DNA from: Variovorax sp. YR752
GTDB taxonomy: Bacteria; Pseudomonadota; Gammaproteobacteria; Burkholderiales; Burkholderiaceae_C
Direction: 5' to 3'
Length of the DNA: 51,447 nucleotides
Assembly (NCBI GenBank): GCA_945860785.1
Contig: CAMATD010000005.1
Span: 1 to 51,447 of the forward strand
The translations under genes were made by a program, and so were the position numbers. Positions 27,047 to 36,897 of this stretch are shown here, piece after piece; the stretch's first letter is position 1, and the number at the start of each line of letters is the position of its first letter. The notes under the pieces were generated by a model, which was not told the origin of the DNA, did not search any database, and saw nothing but the letters and a program-made list of their open reading frames with translations.

Positions 27047-28665
27047 TCGCCCGCGGCGCTGCCGCCGCCCTCACCACCGCCACCACCGCCGGTGCGCGGC
27101 TTGCGGCGACGGCGGCGCTTGCGCGGCGCTGCGGCCTCGCCGTCGGGCGGTACGGCAACGCCTTCGGTTTCGACTTCGTCGTCCTGCTGCGAATCGGTGT
27201 CGCCTTGGCTCTGGCGCCCGGCCGGCTCGCCGCGGGGCTTTGGCGCCACCGGGTCGCGCGTGCGCACGCGCTGGCGGGTTTTCTGTTCGTCGCGCACCTG
27301 CTCCAGCAGGTCTTGCCGGCGCACGTCGTCGGCGGTGCTGAATTCCTGCCACCACTCGGCAATCGCCTCGCCGACCTCGCCCACGTCGGCGCGCAGGCGC
27401 ATGAAGTCGAAGGCGGCGCGGAAGCGCGCCTGCTCGACCAGGCTGTAGGGCGTGGAGCCGGTGCGCTTGTCGAAGCGCGGCTGCATCATCCAGATCTCGC
27501 GCATGTCGGCGGCCAGCTTGCCGCGGCCCGACACGTCGCCGATGCGTGAATTGAACACGTCGTCGATCGCATCCTGCAGCGCCGGGAACGGCGGCTGCGG
27601 ACGCTGGCCCTGCCGGCCTTCCTGGCGCTGGGCCCAGCCGTCGCGCACGTCGGCCCACAGCACGCAGGCCAGCAGGAAGCTGGGCGCCACGGGCTTGCCT
27701 TCGCCGACGTGGCGGTCGGTGTCCTGCAGGGCCGCCTTCACGAAGGGCAGGTCGGCACGCTCGACCACCACGTCGAGCAGCGGATAGATGCCCGTGGCGA
27801 GCCCCAGCTTGCGCAGTTGCTCGACCGTGGCAATGGCATGGCCTGTTTGCAACAACTTGAGCATTTCATCGAACATGCGGCTTTGCGGCACGTCGGCCAG
27901 CAGCTTGCTCGATTCGATCAGCGGCGCGGCGGTCTTGGCTTCCATCTTGAAGCCGAGGGCCGCGAGCTTGGCCGAGAAACGGATCGCGCGAATGATGCGC
28001 ACCGGGTCTTCGCGGTAGCGCGTGACCGGGTCGCCGATCATGCGCAGCGTGAGCTTCTGCGCATCGCGGATGCCGTTGTGATAGTCGACCACGACCTCGT
28101 TGGCCGGGTCGTAGTACATGGCGTTGACGGTGAAGTCGCGGCGCGCCGCGTCTTCTTCCTGCGGGCCCCAGACGTTGTCGCGCAGCACCCGGCCGCTGGC
28201 GTCCACCGCGTGCTTCATGCTCGCGAGCTCGCCCTTGCTGGTGCGCTCGTTGCCCGCCACCTGCTCGGCGGCGGCGTTGTCCATGTAGGCGCGGAAGGTC
28301 GAGACCTCGATCACCTCGTGCTCGCGGCCACGGCCGTACACCACGTGCACGATGCGAAAGCGCCGCCCGATGATGAAGGCGCGGCGGAACAGCGACTTGA
28401 CCTGCTCGGGCGTGGCATTGGTGGCCACGTCGAAGTCCTTGGGCCGGAGGCCCAGCAGCAGGTCGCGCACCGCACCGCCCACCACATACGCCTCGTACCC
28501 CGCCTGCTGGAGCGTGGTGACCACGTTCTTCGCGCGTTCGTCGACCAGGGCTGGATCGATCTTGTGAACCTCTGCCGGCACCTCCTGGCGCTTGCCGAAG
28601 CGGCTCTTGCCCTGTGCGCTGCCGGCGGATTTGCCGAGCAGCTTGTCGATGAATTTCTTGATCAT
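27043..28665 (-). CDS. pcnB: Poly(A) polymerase I
   Basis: A 540-residue nucleotidyltransferase. The head domain carries YVVGGAVRDLLLGLRPKDFDVAT with the catalytic acidic residues, RRFRIVHVVYGRG, and RRDFTVNAMYYDP, as in bacterial PAP I. The C-terminal 80 or so residues are acidic then very basic and glycine-rich (APRKRRRRRKPRTGGGGG), a likely RNA-binding tail. It adds poly(A) tails that promote RNA decay. The longer-than-CCA-enzyme length and lack of an HD domain separate it from CCA transferase. Confidence 0.94.
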   Translation of the reverse strand: MIKKFIDKLLGKSAGSAQGKSRFGKRQEVPAEVHKIDPALVDERAKNVVTTLQQAGYEAYVVGGAVRDLLLGLRPKDFDVATNATPEQVKSLFRRAFIIGRRFRIVHVVYGRGREHEVIEVSTFRAYMDNAAAEQVAGNERTSKGELASMKHAVDASGRVLRDNVWGPQEEDAARRDFTVNAMYYDPANEVVVDYHNGIRDAQKLTLRMIGDPVTRYREDPVRIIRAIRFSAKLAALGFKMEAKTAAPLIESSKLLADVPQSRMFDEMLKLLQTGHAIATVEQLRKLGLATGIYPLLDVVVERADLPFVKAALQDTDRHVGEGKPVAPSFLLACVLWADVRDGWAQRQEGRQGQRPQPPFPALQDAIDDVFNSRIGDVSGRGKLAADMREIWMMQPRFDKRTGSTPYSLVEQARFRAAFDFMRLRADVGEVGEAIAEWWQEFSTADDVRRQDLLEQVRDEQKTRQRVRTRDPVAPKPRGEPAGRQSQGDTDSQQDDEVETEGVAVPPDGEAAAPRKRRRRRKPRTGGGGGGEGGGSAAGE

Positions 28666-28684
28666 TGTTTAGTTGAAGCTCTTC

Positions 28685-29371
28685 TTATTCATTTTCGAGC
28701 ATGGATCGGATCAACGGGATCGTGATCGCGCGTTGGGTCTGCAAGGCGTAGCCGTCGAGCTGCGTGAGCAGCTCCATCAGGCTGCCGAGGTCGCGGCTGA
28801 AGCGATGCAGCATGTAGTCGAGCACGTCGTCGGACAGCATCACGCCGCGCGCATCGGCGGCCTGGCGCAGCACCGCACGGCGTTCGCTCTCGCTCAGCAC
28901 CTGCAGGTGGAACACATGGCCCCAGCCCAGCCGGGTGCGAAGGTCTTCGCGCAGCGGCAGGTCGGCCGGCGGCAGGGCGCCGGCGGCGACCACGCCGCGT
29001 TGCAGGGTCTGTGCATTGACGAACCAGTTGAAGGCCGCGTGCTGCTGCACGGCGGTGTAGAGGTGCACGTCGTCGAGCAGAACGGCGCCCCAGCGCTCGT
29101 CGAACTCGGGCGGCTCCAGCAGGCCGGCGTGGAGCAGGCCCACGCTGGCGCCCTGCTCGCGCAGTGCGACACGCACCGATTCGAGCAGATGGGTCTTGCC
29201 ACTGCCGCCTTCGCCCCACAGATAGGTCGGAACCGGCGAGTGCAGCGCAGGGCTGCCGGCGCCGCCCACCCACACTTGCAGGTGCCGCAGCGCCGCCTCG
29301 TTGGGGCCGGCAAAAAAGGCGTCGAAGCTGGGACCCGTCGCAATGCCGATATCGAGCGCGAGCTGTTTCAT
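28685..29371 (-). CDS. hda: DnaA regulatory inactivator Hda
   Basis: A 228-residue AAA+ protein. The N-terminal MKQLALDIG is the beta-clamp binding motif, Walker A is GEGGSGKTHLL (near 53-63), and Walker B VLLDDVHLY (98-106). It binds the DNA-loaded clamp and drives ATP hydrolysis on DnaA to prevent re-initiation. The start at 29371 matches the clamp motif. An ATG five codons upstream (29386) also exists. It is divergent from purM and precedes pcnB on the same strand by 19 bases. Confidence 0.93.
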   Translation of the reverse strand: MKQLALDIGIATGPSFDAFFAGPNEAALRHLQVWVGGAGSPALHSPVPTYLWGEGGSGKTHLLESVRVALREQGASVGLLHAGLLEPPEFDERWGAVLLDDVHLYTAVQQHAAFNWFVNAQTLQRGVVAAGALPPADLPLREDLRTRLGWGHVFHLQVLSESERRAVLRQAADARGVMLSDDVLDYMLHRFSRDLGSLMELLTQLDGYALQTQRAITIPLIRSMLENE

Positions 29372-29491
29372 CCCGGGAAGGTTCATGGAGGGGGCCGCGA
29401 GGGCCCTTAAAATCGTGAGGAATTCTATCGGCCCGGCCAAATCGGTTGCCGGCGCCTCCACTCTTCGCCCCCTTCCCGACTCCGACCGCCC

Positions 29492-30538
29492 ATGACTTCC
29501 CCTACGCCCACCTCGCTCAGCTACAAGGACGCCGGTGTCGATATCGATGCCGGCGACGCACTGATCGACCGCATCAAGCCGCTCGCCAAGAAGACCCTGC
29601 GCGAAGGCGTGCTGGCCGGCATCGGCGGTTTCGGCGCCCTGTTCGAGGTGCCCAAGCGCTACAAGGAGCCGGTGCTGGTGAGCGGCACCGACGGCGTGGG
29701 CACCAAGCTCAAGCTGGCTTTCGAATGGAACATGCACGACACGGTCGGCATCGACCTCGTGGCCATGAGCGTCAACGACGTGCTGGTGCAGGGCGCCGAG
29801 CCCCTCTTCTTTCTCGATTACTTCGCCTGCGGCAAGCTGGACGTGGACACCGGCCGCCGCGGTGATCGGCGGCATCGCCCGCGGCTGCGAGCTTTCGGGC
29901 TGCGCGCTGATCGGCGGCGAAACCGCCGAAATGCCCGGCATGTACCCGGCCGGCGAGTACGACTTGGCGGGCTTTGCGGTCGGCGCGGTCGAAAAATCGA
30001 AGATCCTCACGTCACGGGCCAGAACGTGAAGCCCGGCGACGTGGTGCTGGGCCTGGCCTCGGCCGGCGTGCATTCCAACGGCTTCAGCCTGGTGCGCAAG
30101 GTGATCGAGCGTGCGGGCAATGACCTGCCCGCCACCCTCGACGGCAAGCCCTTCCGCGAAGCCGTGATGGAGTCCACGCACCTCTACGTGAAGCCGGTGC
30201 TCGAGGCGCTGGCCAAGCATCCGATCAAGGCGCTCGCCCACATCACCGGCGGCGGCCTGCTCGAAAACATTCCGCGCGTGCTGCCCGAAGGCACCGCCGC
30301 CCACCTGAAAAAGGGCAGCTGGCCGCAGACCGAGCTCTTCGCCTGGCTGCAGAAGGTGGCCGGCATCGACGACATCGAGATGAACCGCACCTTCAACAAC
30401 GGCATCGGCATGGTGGTGGTGATCGACGCGGCAGAAGTCGCCGCCTGCGCCGCCACGCTGCGCGCAGCGGGTGAAACGGTGCACGAGATCGGCGTCATCG
30501 CCGCACGCGGCGAAGGCGCCGCGGTGGTCGTCGGCTGA
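29492..30538 (+). CDS. purM: Phosphoribosylformylglycinamidine cyclo-ligase, with 54 scrambled residues
   Basis: AIR synthetase of purine synthesis. The N-terminal 120 residues ([55 protein letters not shown]) and the part from residue 175 onward ([27 protein letters not shown] ... [14 protein letters not shown]) are normal. Residues 121-174 are not. In that stretch the conserved protein reads correctly one frame over ([15 protein letters not shown] and so on). The frame is thrown off by one extra G at 29852-29853 and restored by a tandem TCACG duplication at 30007-30016 (+5). The product as written would lack active-site residues. Sequence errors or a null allele are both possible. Confidence 0.88.
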   Translation: MTSPTPTSLSYKDAGVDIDAGDALIDRIKPLAKKTLREGVLAGIGGFGALFEVPKRYKEPVLVSGTDGVGTKLKLAFEWNMHDTVGIDLVAMSVNDVLVQGAEPLFFLDYFACGKLDVDTGRRGDRRHRPRLRAFGLRADRRRNRRNARHVPGRRVRLGGLCGRRGRKIEDPHVTGQNVKPGDVVLGLASAGVHSNGFSLVRKVIERAGNDLPATLDGKPFREAVMESTHLYVKPVLEALAKHPIKALAHITGGGLLENIPRVLPEGTAAHLKKGSWPQTELFAWLQKVAGIDDIEMNRTFNNGIGMVVVIDAAEVAACAATLRAAGETVHEIGVIAARGEGAAVVVG

Positions 30539-30587
30539 TCGCCGGCGGCTCCGCCCACACATCCTGAGCAGCGCACCCGAACCCCGG

Positions 30588-31673
30588 ATGGCCAAGAAGC
30601 CGCAACTCACCGCAGCCGCCGTTCCCACCACGGCTTCCGTCCACCGGCCCACGGCCTCGCGCGGCGTGATGGTCGCCAGCTACCTGCTGATGCTGGGCGC
30701 CCTGATGCTCGTGATGTGGGAGCACCTGCTGCCGGGCCTGATCTGCGTCTGCATCGGTTTTCTGGCCACGCGCTGGTTCGCGCGCGCCCTGGCTGCGGGC
30801 CTGCGGCGTATTCCGGCGCTGAACCAGCGCGGCGACGGCTGGGCCGGCGTGCTGGCGGTGGTGCTGGTGCTGGTGGGCCCGATCGCCCTGATCACGCTGC
30901 TGCTGTCGCAGGCGCGCGAGTACATCGTCGATGCGCCCGACCAGTACCGCGAACTGCTCGACTACACGGCGCGCACGATCCTCGAGCTGCGCTCCAAGCT
31001 GCCGCCCGAGATCGCGGCGTACCTGCCCGAGGGCGCGGCCGAGATCCAGCGCGTGATCGCCAACTACCTGCGCGCGCAGGCCGGCTCGCTCGCCATGGCG
31101 GGACGCGCCTGGCTGCACGGACTGCTCTTCTCCTACGTGGGCCTGATCGTCGGCAGCCTGGCCGCCGTGGCGGCCGCGCCGCTGCGGCGCCTGCCGTTGG
31201 CCGAGCAGCTGCACCAGCGCGTCGAGACCTTCGGCGAGGCCTTCGGCCAGATCGTGGCGGCCCAGTTCTGGATCGCGGCCTTCAACACGCTGCTCACCGC
31301 CATCTTCCTGCTGTTCCTGATGCCGCTCTGGGGCGCGCACCTGCCCTACACGCCGGCGCTCATCACGCTCACCTTCCTGGCGGGGCTGGTGCCGATCGTG
31401 GGCAACCTGGTCTGCAATTCGGTGATCACGCTCGTGGGCCTGTCGGTGTCGCCGATCACGGCGCTGGCCTGCCTGGTCTTTCTGATCGTGATCCACAAGG
31501 CCGAGTACGTGATCAACGCCAAGGTGGTCGGCGCCCGCACGCAGATGAGCGTGTGGGAGCTGCTGGCCGTGATGTTCGTGGCCGAGGCGGTGTTCGGGCC
31601 GGCCGGACTGGTGGCGGCGCCGCTCTACTACGCCTACCTGAAGAAAGAGCTTCAGGCCGCGGCGCTGGTCTGA
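30588..31673 (+). CDS. AI-2E family transporter-like membrane protein
   Basis: A 361-residue polytopic protein of the PerM/AI-2E family. Hydrophobic segments occur at about 28-48, 50-66, 85-108 and several times between 200 and 340. The late PGLVPIVGN-type signature is visible as FLAGLVPIVGNLVCNSVITLVGL, followed by FGPAGLVAAPLYYAYLKKEL. The family includes an AI-2 exporter and sodium/proton antiporters; the substrate here is unknown. It starts 49 bases after purM on the same strand. After its stop, 31674-31797 contains two short hairpins (CAGGAC/GTCCTG and GGTCCG/CGGACC) without a T-run. Confidence 0.88.
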   Translation: MAKKPQLTAAAVPTTASVHRPTASRGVMVASYLLMLGALMLVMWEHLLPGLICVCIGFLATRWFARALAAGLRRIPALNQRGDGWAGVLAVVLVLVGPIALITLLLSQAREYIVDAPDQYRELLDYTARTILELRSKLPPEIAAYLPEGAAEIQRVIANYLRAQAGSLAMAGRAWLHGLLFSYVGLIVGSLAAVAAAPLRRLPLAEQLHQRVETFGEAFGQIVAAQFWIAAFNTLLTAIFLLFLMPLWGAHLPYTPALITLTFLAGLVPIVGNLVCNSVITLVGLSVSPITALACLVFLIVIHKAEYVINAKVVGARTQMSVWELLAVMFVAEAVFGPAGLVAAPLYYAYLKKELQAAALV

Positions 31674-31797
31674 CGGCTTTGCAGGACAGCGATGTCCTGA
31701 TCTGATCGGTTCTGGTCCGCTTCGGCGCGGACCGGAGGCTGGCGGCCCAGAAGAATAGGGGGCATCATCCACTCCGCCCTGTGAGCCAGCCACCGCC

Positions 31798-32364
31798 ATG
31801 AAAACCTGTCTGATTGTGATCGATGCCCAGGAATCGTTCCGCCAGCGTGCGTACTGGAACGAAACCGTCGCGGCGCCCTACTTCGCCGCGCAAAACGCGC
31901 TGATCGAAGGCGCTGTCGCGGCCGGCGTGCCGATCGTGCGGATCTTCCACGTCGACGCGCCGAGCAACGCGAGCAACCCCTTTGCTGTCGAATCGGGCCA
32001 CATCCACCCCATCGACGGACTGACACCGTTCGAGGCCACGGCCACCTTCACCAAGCACCGCCACAGCGCGCTGGTCAACAGCGGGCTGGACATCTGGCTC
32101 ACCGAGAACGGCATCCGCCGGCTGATCGTGAGCGGCATCCGCACCGAGCAGTGCTGCGAAACCACCACCCGCCATGCCTCGGACCTGGGCTGGGAGGTCG
32201 ACTACGTGACCGACGCCACGCTGACCTTCGACATGGTGCAGCCCGACGGGCGGCCGCTTTCCGCCGCCGACATCAAGGCGCGGACGGCGACGGTGCTGGC
32301 TGGCCGCTTCGCGACGGTCTGCAGCGTGACCCAGGCGCTCGAGCGCGCCAGCGTGGCCGCATGA
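31798..32364 (+). CDS. Isochorismatase-family cysteine hydrolase
   Basis: A 188-residue protein with the isochorismatase-like triad: Asp in VIDAQESF (residue 9), Lys in FTKHRHSAL (about 82), and Cys in GIRTEQCCETT (about 120). The cis-peptide region before the cysteine is present. Such enzymes hydrolyse amides, such as nicotinamide or ureido compounds, or vinyl ethers. The stop overlaps the next gene by ATGA, so it is coupled to the DJ-1-like gene and then to a GlxA-type regulator. The three probably form an inducible unit with the isochorismatase as its enzyme. Confidence 0.9.
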   Translation: MKTCLIVIDAQESFRQRAYWNETVAAPYFAAQNALIEGAVAAGVPIVRIFHVDAPSNASNPFAVESGHIHPIDGLTPFEATATFTKHRHSALVNSGLDIWLTENGIRRLIVSGIRTEQCCETTTRHASDLGWEVDYVTDATLTFDMVQPDGRPLSAADIKARTATVLAGRFATVCSVTQALERASVAA

Positions 32365-32991
32365 GTTCATTGCGCGTGCTGATGCTGGCCTATGACGGTG
32401 TCGAGGCGCTGGACTTCGCCGGCCCTTTCGAGGTGTTCACCACCGCAAGCCGGGTGAGCCAGCGCATGCAGCCCGGCACGCCTGCGCCGTTCGAAGTCGC
32501 TTCGGTGGCGCATTCGCCCGACGGCCAGCCCGTGCAGGCGCGCGCGGGTTTGCGATTGCTCGCCGATCGTGCGCTCGCAAGCCACCCGGCGGCCGATGTG
32601 CTGATCGTTCCCGGAGGCGTGGTCGATGCCCCGATGGCCAGCCCGGAGACCCTGCACTGGATCGCCGAATGCGCGGCCGGCGCGCAGGTGGTCGCCTCGG
32701 TCTGCACCGGTGTTTTCCTGCTCGCGAAAAGCGGCGTCGTGACACATGAAGCGGTCACCACCCACTGGGAAGACATCGCCGACCTGCGTGAACAGTTCTC
32801 CCAGCTCGATGTCCGCGAAGACACGCGCTGGGTCGACAGCGGCCGCATCGTCAGCTCCGCGGAGCATTAGCGCCGGCATCGACATGAGCCTGCATCTGGT
32901 CGAACGCCTCGCGGGCCGCGCGCTGGCCGAACGCACCGCGCGCCAGATGGACTACGCATGGACCCACAACAACAGCAACCCATCCGCGTAG
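32361..32991 (+). pseudogene. DJ-1/PfpI (GATase1-like) protein, frameshifted near its end
   Basis: Starts MSSLRVLMLAYDGVEALDFAGPFEVF, the usual beginning of DJ-1/PfpI proteins. The nucleophile elbow SVCTGVFLLAKSG and the following THWEDIADLRE are intact. At about 32863 an extra base turns the expected SAGISAGIDMSLHLVERLAG into SAEH followed by stop. The rest (GIDMSLHLVERLAGRALAERTARQMDYAW) continues one frame over to 32991. Repaired length is about 209 residues. It overlaps the next gene's start by 34 bases. A frameshift error is likely because the remainder is perfectly conserved. Confidence 0.85.
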
Positions 32992-33956
32992 TCTTCGTGC
33001 TGCTGCCCGGCAGCCTCGTGCTCGACTGGGCCGGGCCGGCCGAGGCGCTGCGCATCGCGAACCAGCGGCTGCGCGCGGCGGGCCAGCCCGAGCGCTTTGC
33101 GATCGAGTTCGCGAGCCCGCGGCCGACCTCCGTCGCTTCGGTCGGTATCGCACTGGCCGGGCTCGCGCCCTTGCCCACGCAATGGGACGGACCGGCCTGG
33201 GTGGTGCTGGTCGGCTTGCCCGGCGACACCATCGCCATCGACAACCCCGAAGCGCAGGACCTGCTGCACTGGCTGCGCGGCCAGCGCTTCGAGCGGGGCC
33301 GTGTCGAGCTGGTCACCATCTGCGCCGGTGCGGTGCTGGCAGCGCATGCCGGTGCGCTGGCCGGGCGACGTGCCACCACGCACCACCATCACCTCGACGA
33401 ACTTCGCACGGTGGAGCCGCGCTGCGACGTAGTGGCCAACCGCGTGTTCGTGATCGACCCGCCCCTCTACAGCAGCGCCGGCGTCACGACCGGCATCGAC
33501 CTCGTGCTGTACCGCATCGCCGAAACCTGCGGCGAAGCACTCGCGGCCCAGGTCGCGCAGACCATGGTGGTGGCACTGCGGCGCGGCCCGCACGACCCGG
33601 AGCTCTCACCGTTTCTCGCTTACCGCAACCACCTGCACGCCGCACTGCATCGCGTGCAGGACGCGGTCAGCGAACAGCCGCAGGCCGAGTGGAGCGTGCC
33701 GCGCATGGCGGAAGTGGCCCACACCTCGGAGCGGCATCTGACACGGCTCTTCGTCGAGCATGCGGGCGTGGCGCCGCTGGCCTATCTGCGCCGGCTGCGG
33801 CTGGCGGCCGCACAGCTGGTGCTGGCCTCGGGTGCGAGCGTCACGCGGGCGGCGGAGCTGTCGGGCTTCGGCTCGGACACGCAACTGCGCCGCGCATGGC
33901 ATCAGTTCGGATTGCCCGGCTCGCCTTCTGAGGCCAATTCGCTGCTGAGAACCTAG
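32958..33956 (+). CDS. GlxA-type AraC transcriptional regulator with N-terminal DJ-1/PfpI domain
   Basis: A 332-residue regulator. The N-terminal 180 residues are a DJ-1/PfpI-like ligand domain (VVFVLLPGSLVLDWAGPAEALRIAN, TICAGAVLAAHAGALAGRRATTHHH). The C-terminal 110 residues are an AraC HTH domain with two helix-turn-helices (SVPRMAEVAHTSERHLTRLF and SVTRAAELSGFGSDTQLRRAW). It probably activates the local isochorismatase/DJ-1 unit in response to a small amide or aromatic. Its start overlaps the end of the preceding DJ-1-like gene. Confidence 0.9.
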   Translation: MDPQQQQPIRVVFVLLPGSLVLDWAGPAEALRIANQRLRAAGQPERFAIEFASPRPTSVASVGIALAGLAPLPTQWDGPAWVVLVGLPGDTIAIDNPEAQDLLHWLRGQRFERGRVELVTICAGAVLAAHAGALAGRRATTHHHHLDELRTVEPRCDVVANRVFVIDPPLYSSAGVTTGIDLVLYRIAETCGEALAAQVAQTMVVALRRGPHDPELSPFLAYRNHLHAALHRVQDAVSEQPQAEWSVPRMAEVAHTSERHLTRLFVEHAGVAPLAYLRRLRLAAAQLVLASGASVTRAAELSGFGSDTQLRRAWHQFGLPGSPSEANSLLRT

Positions 33957-33959
33957 CGA

Positions 33960-35556
33960 TCAGTGCCAGACGCCCGAGGGCACCGGACCGGGCACACGCA
34001 GCAAACGGTCGTCGCCGATTTCCAGCAGACGGTTGGCCGCATAGCTGTTCTGCGAATCGGGCTCCAGCGCGGCGCCGACGAGCGGCGACAGCGGCTGCGC
34101 CAGCGACACATAGAAACTGCCCGGCAGCACCACCGCGCGCCCCGTCCGCGGCCGCACCTTGAAGGCACGGATCGCCTCGCCGTCCTCGATGGCGCCTCGT
34201 GCGTCCTGGCGCTGGCCATCGGACTGCGAAAGGATCTCGTAGCGCTCCACCGGCCAGGGCGCTGCGTTGTCGATGCGCTCGACGCGCACGCCGAGCATCT
34301 GCAGGCGCTGCACGGCCTGCGCCTCGCTGGCAGCCGCAGGGCCGCGGGCGCGCATTGGCAATCTTCAGCGGATCGGCCGAGCGCCAGTCGACATCGATGG
34401 CGCGCTCTTCGCCGCTCTTTGCGTCGAGAAACTCGAGGCGCTGCCGCATCGGCGTCTGCCAGTCCTCGACCACGAGATCGCCATGGCAGGCTTCGGCCTT
34501 CGCGCGCTGGCCGGCCTGCGCAGTGAGCTGCAACAGCGCCGGCCCCTGCCGCGCCGCCGTCTCGATCACGGTGGTGGCGGCCAGCACCTGCGTCTGCACG
34601 CGGCGCGCGAAATGCGCACGCCCCAGCCCCACGCCGCGCACTTCGAGCAGCAGGCTTACGGCCTGGCGCAGCGCGCTCACATTGCGGCCGGTGTCGGGCT
34701 GCACGCCACCCATCGACACGGTCTGATCGCTGGCCTTGCCGCCGGCGGTCGTGTGGTACTTGAAGCCCTGCAGCCCCGCCTGCGTGAACGCGGCCTGCAC
34801 CGCGTCGACGTAATCGTGCTGCGCGCTCGCAGCGATGGCGGCGTCGAGGTTGCCGACGGTGGCCGGCTGCAGCAGGCCGTCGTACTTCATGACCGCGCCG
34901 AACTTGTCGATCCAGCGGCCGCCCACAGTGAACTCGTGCAGGTCGAGCACCACCTGCGGCCGATAGCGCAGGGTGGCGGCCGCGAGCAGCCGCGCCTCGG
35001 GCGTGCGCAGCAGCAGGTGGTCGCGGTTCACGTCGATGCCGTTGGCGGTGACGCGGGTGAAGCGCTCGGCGCCGTCGGGATTGCCGCGCGGCACCAGTAC
35101 GAGGTTCACCTTCTGCAGCAGCGCCGCGTTCGGCCCGCTGGCGAACTGCTGTGCCAGCGCCAGCACCGCCTCGCCGCCTGCCGGCTCGTTGCCATGCTGC
35201 TGGTCGATCACCATCACGGTGGGGCGCGACGGATCGAAGCGGCCCTGGTCGGCGAGCAACACCAGCGGCATCTCGCGCCCCTGCTGCGACAGGCCCAGGC
35301 GCTCGACGCGCACGTTCGACGACTGGCGCGCCAAGTCGTCGAGGAAGCTAAGCACTTCGGCATGCGAGGGAAAGTCGGTGCGACCGGCGCGAAAGCCCAG
35401 CGTGGCGTAGCTCACGGATGGATCGGGAAAGCGCGCTGCGATGGCGGGTGGCTCGACCCACACCTTGGCGGGATCGAACTGGGCCTGGGCCGAGGCGGCC
35501 ACAAGCAGGGCCACGCCCGGGACGCACAGGAATCGGAATGGAGAAATGCGGGGCAT
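33960..35556 (-). pseudogene. Secreted M14 zinc carboxypeptidase-like protein, frameshifted in the C-terminal quarter
   Basis: From ATG 35556 a signal peptide (MPRISPFRFLCVPGVALLV, then AASAQA) leads into an M14 domain: QQHGNEPAGGEAVLA (zinc His and Glu), VLVPRGNPDGAERFTR, NGIDVNRDHL, and LDLHEFTVGG with the third ligand. The frame fails near 34340 after WRSADPLKIANARPRPCG. The true C-terminus (AASEAQAVQRLQMLGVRVERIDN ... VPGPVPSGVWH) reads in another frame to a stop at 33960. A short deletion between GGCT-type repeats would explain it. The substrate is unknown; the family trims C-terminal residues or peptidoglycan peptides. It converges on the GlxA-type regulator. Confidence 0.84.
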
Positions 35557-35608
35557 GGCGCGCATTTTCCGCCGGCACATCCCTTCGCGGCTTCAGGTGT
35601 CGTTCAGC

Positions 35609-36892
35609 TCAGACAGTGCAGGCCCGCGCCCGCGCCAGCAGCAAGGCCCGCTCGCGCGTGTTGCGCGTGAGCGAGGCGGCGCGGTCGAACTCCTTGCGCG
35701 CATCTTCGCGGCGGCCGAGCTTGAAAAGCAGATCGCCGCGCACGGTCGGCAGCAGGTGATAACCCTGCAGCGCCGGCTCGCCCATGAGCGCATCGACCAC
35801 CTCCAGCCCCGCGGCCGGACCGAAGGCCATCGAGAGCGCGACCGCACGATTGAGCTCGACGATGGGCGACGGCGACAGCTCGGCCAGCGCGTCGTAGAGC
35901 GCGGCAATGCGCGGCCAGTCGGTTTCATCAGCGGTGCGCGCGCGGCCATGGCAGGCAGCGATGGCGGCCTGCAGGGCATAGGGGCCGAAAGCGCCGCCCA
36001 GCGATTCGGCACGCGCCAGCGCGGCGAGGCCGCGGCGGATCAGCATCTGGTCCCAGCGCGCGCGGTTCTGTTCGAGCAGCAGCACCGGTTCGCCCGAGGC
36101 GCCCACGCGCGCCGCCGTGCGCGAGGCCTGGATTTCCATCAGCGCGACGAGACCGTGCACCTCCGACGCATCGGGCACCAGCTCGGCCACGATGCGGCCC
36201 AGGCGCATCGCCTCGTCGCAGAGCGTGGGGCGCATCCAGTCGTCGCCTGCGGTGGCCGAGTAGCCTTCGTTGAAGATCAGGTAGAGCACTTCGAGCACCG
36301 AAGCGAGCCGCACTTCGAGCTCGTGCCGGCGCGGCACCTCGAACGGCACATTCGCTTCGAGCAGGGTGCGCTTGGCGCGCACGATGCGCTGCGCCACGGT
36401 GGCTTCGGGCACGAGGAATGCGCGGGCGATTTCATCCGTCGTGAGGCCGCCCATCAGGCGCAGCGTGAGCGCCACGCGCGCCTCGGTCGAGAGCACCGGG
36501 TGGCAGGCGGTGAAGACCAGCCGCAGCAGGTCGTCGCCGATGTCGTCGTCGAGGGCGGCATCGACCGCTTCGGCGAAGTCGGCCTGCGCCATCTCGTGCC
36601 GGGCATCGAGTTCGCGGCCGATCTCGGGTGCCTTCCGATCGGCCAGCTGGCCGTGGCGCAGGCGGTCGAGGGCGCGGTGCTTGGCCACTTGCGTGAGCCA
36701 GGCGGCGGGGTTGTCGGGCACGCCGGATTCAGGCCATTGTTCGAGGGCGGAAACGAGCGCGTCCTGCGACAGTTCCTCGGCCAGGCCCACGTCGCGCACC
36801 ATGCGCGCGACCGTGGCGATGATCCTGGCGGACTCGATCCGCCAGACCGCCTCGATCGCGCGGTGGACGGCGCGCGCGTCGCTGCCAGCCAC
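35609..36892 (-). CDS. ECF42-like RNA polymerase sigma factor with C-terminal TPR domain
   Basis: A 427-residue sigma factor. Sigma region 2 lies at about 10-85 (VWRIESARIIATVARMVRDVGLAEELSQDALVSALEQWP) and region 4 at about 115-175 (LTLRLMGGLTTDEIARAFLVPEATVAQRIVRAKRTL). The remaining 240 or so residues are helical and TPR-like, including EVLYLIFNEGYSA and RGLAALARAESLGG...GPYALQAAIAACHGRA. This extension and neighbouring DGPF proteins are typical of ECF42, which lacks a classical anti-sigma factor. It is last in a leftward run behind two DGPF genes, 5 bases from the nearer one. Confidence 0.9.
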   Translation of the reverse strand: MAGSDARAVHRAIEAVWRIESARIIATVARMVRDVGLAEELSQDALVSALEQWPESGVPDNPAAWLTQVAKHRALDRLRHGQLADRKAPEIGRELDARHEMAQADFAEAVDAALDDDIGDDLLRLVFTACHPVLSTEARVALTLRLMGGLTTDEIARAFLVPEATVAQRIVRAKRTLLEANVPFEVPRRHELEVRLASVLEVLYLIFNEGYSATAGDDWMRPTLCDEAMRLGRIVAELVPDASEVHGLVALMEIQASRTAARVGASGEPVLLLEQNRARWDQMLIRRGLAALARAESLGGAFGPYALQAAIAACHGRARTADETDWPRIAALYDALAELSPSPIVELNRAVALSMAFGPAAGLEVVDALMGEPALQGYHLLPTVRGDLLFKLGRREDARKEFDRAASLTRNTRERALLLARARACTV

Positions 36893-36897
36893 GCTCG

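Noticed and set aside
31674..31797. Terminator hairpins after the AI-2E-type gene
   Set aside because: Two short palindromes are present, but neither has a T-run, so they are noted only as possible structure.
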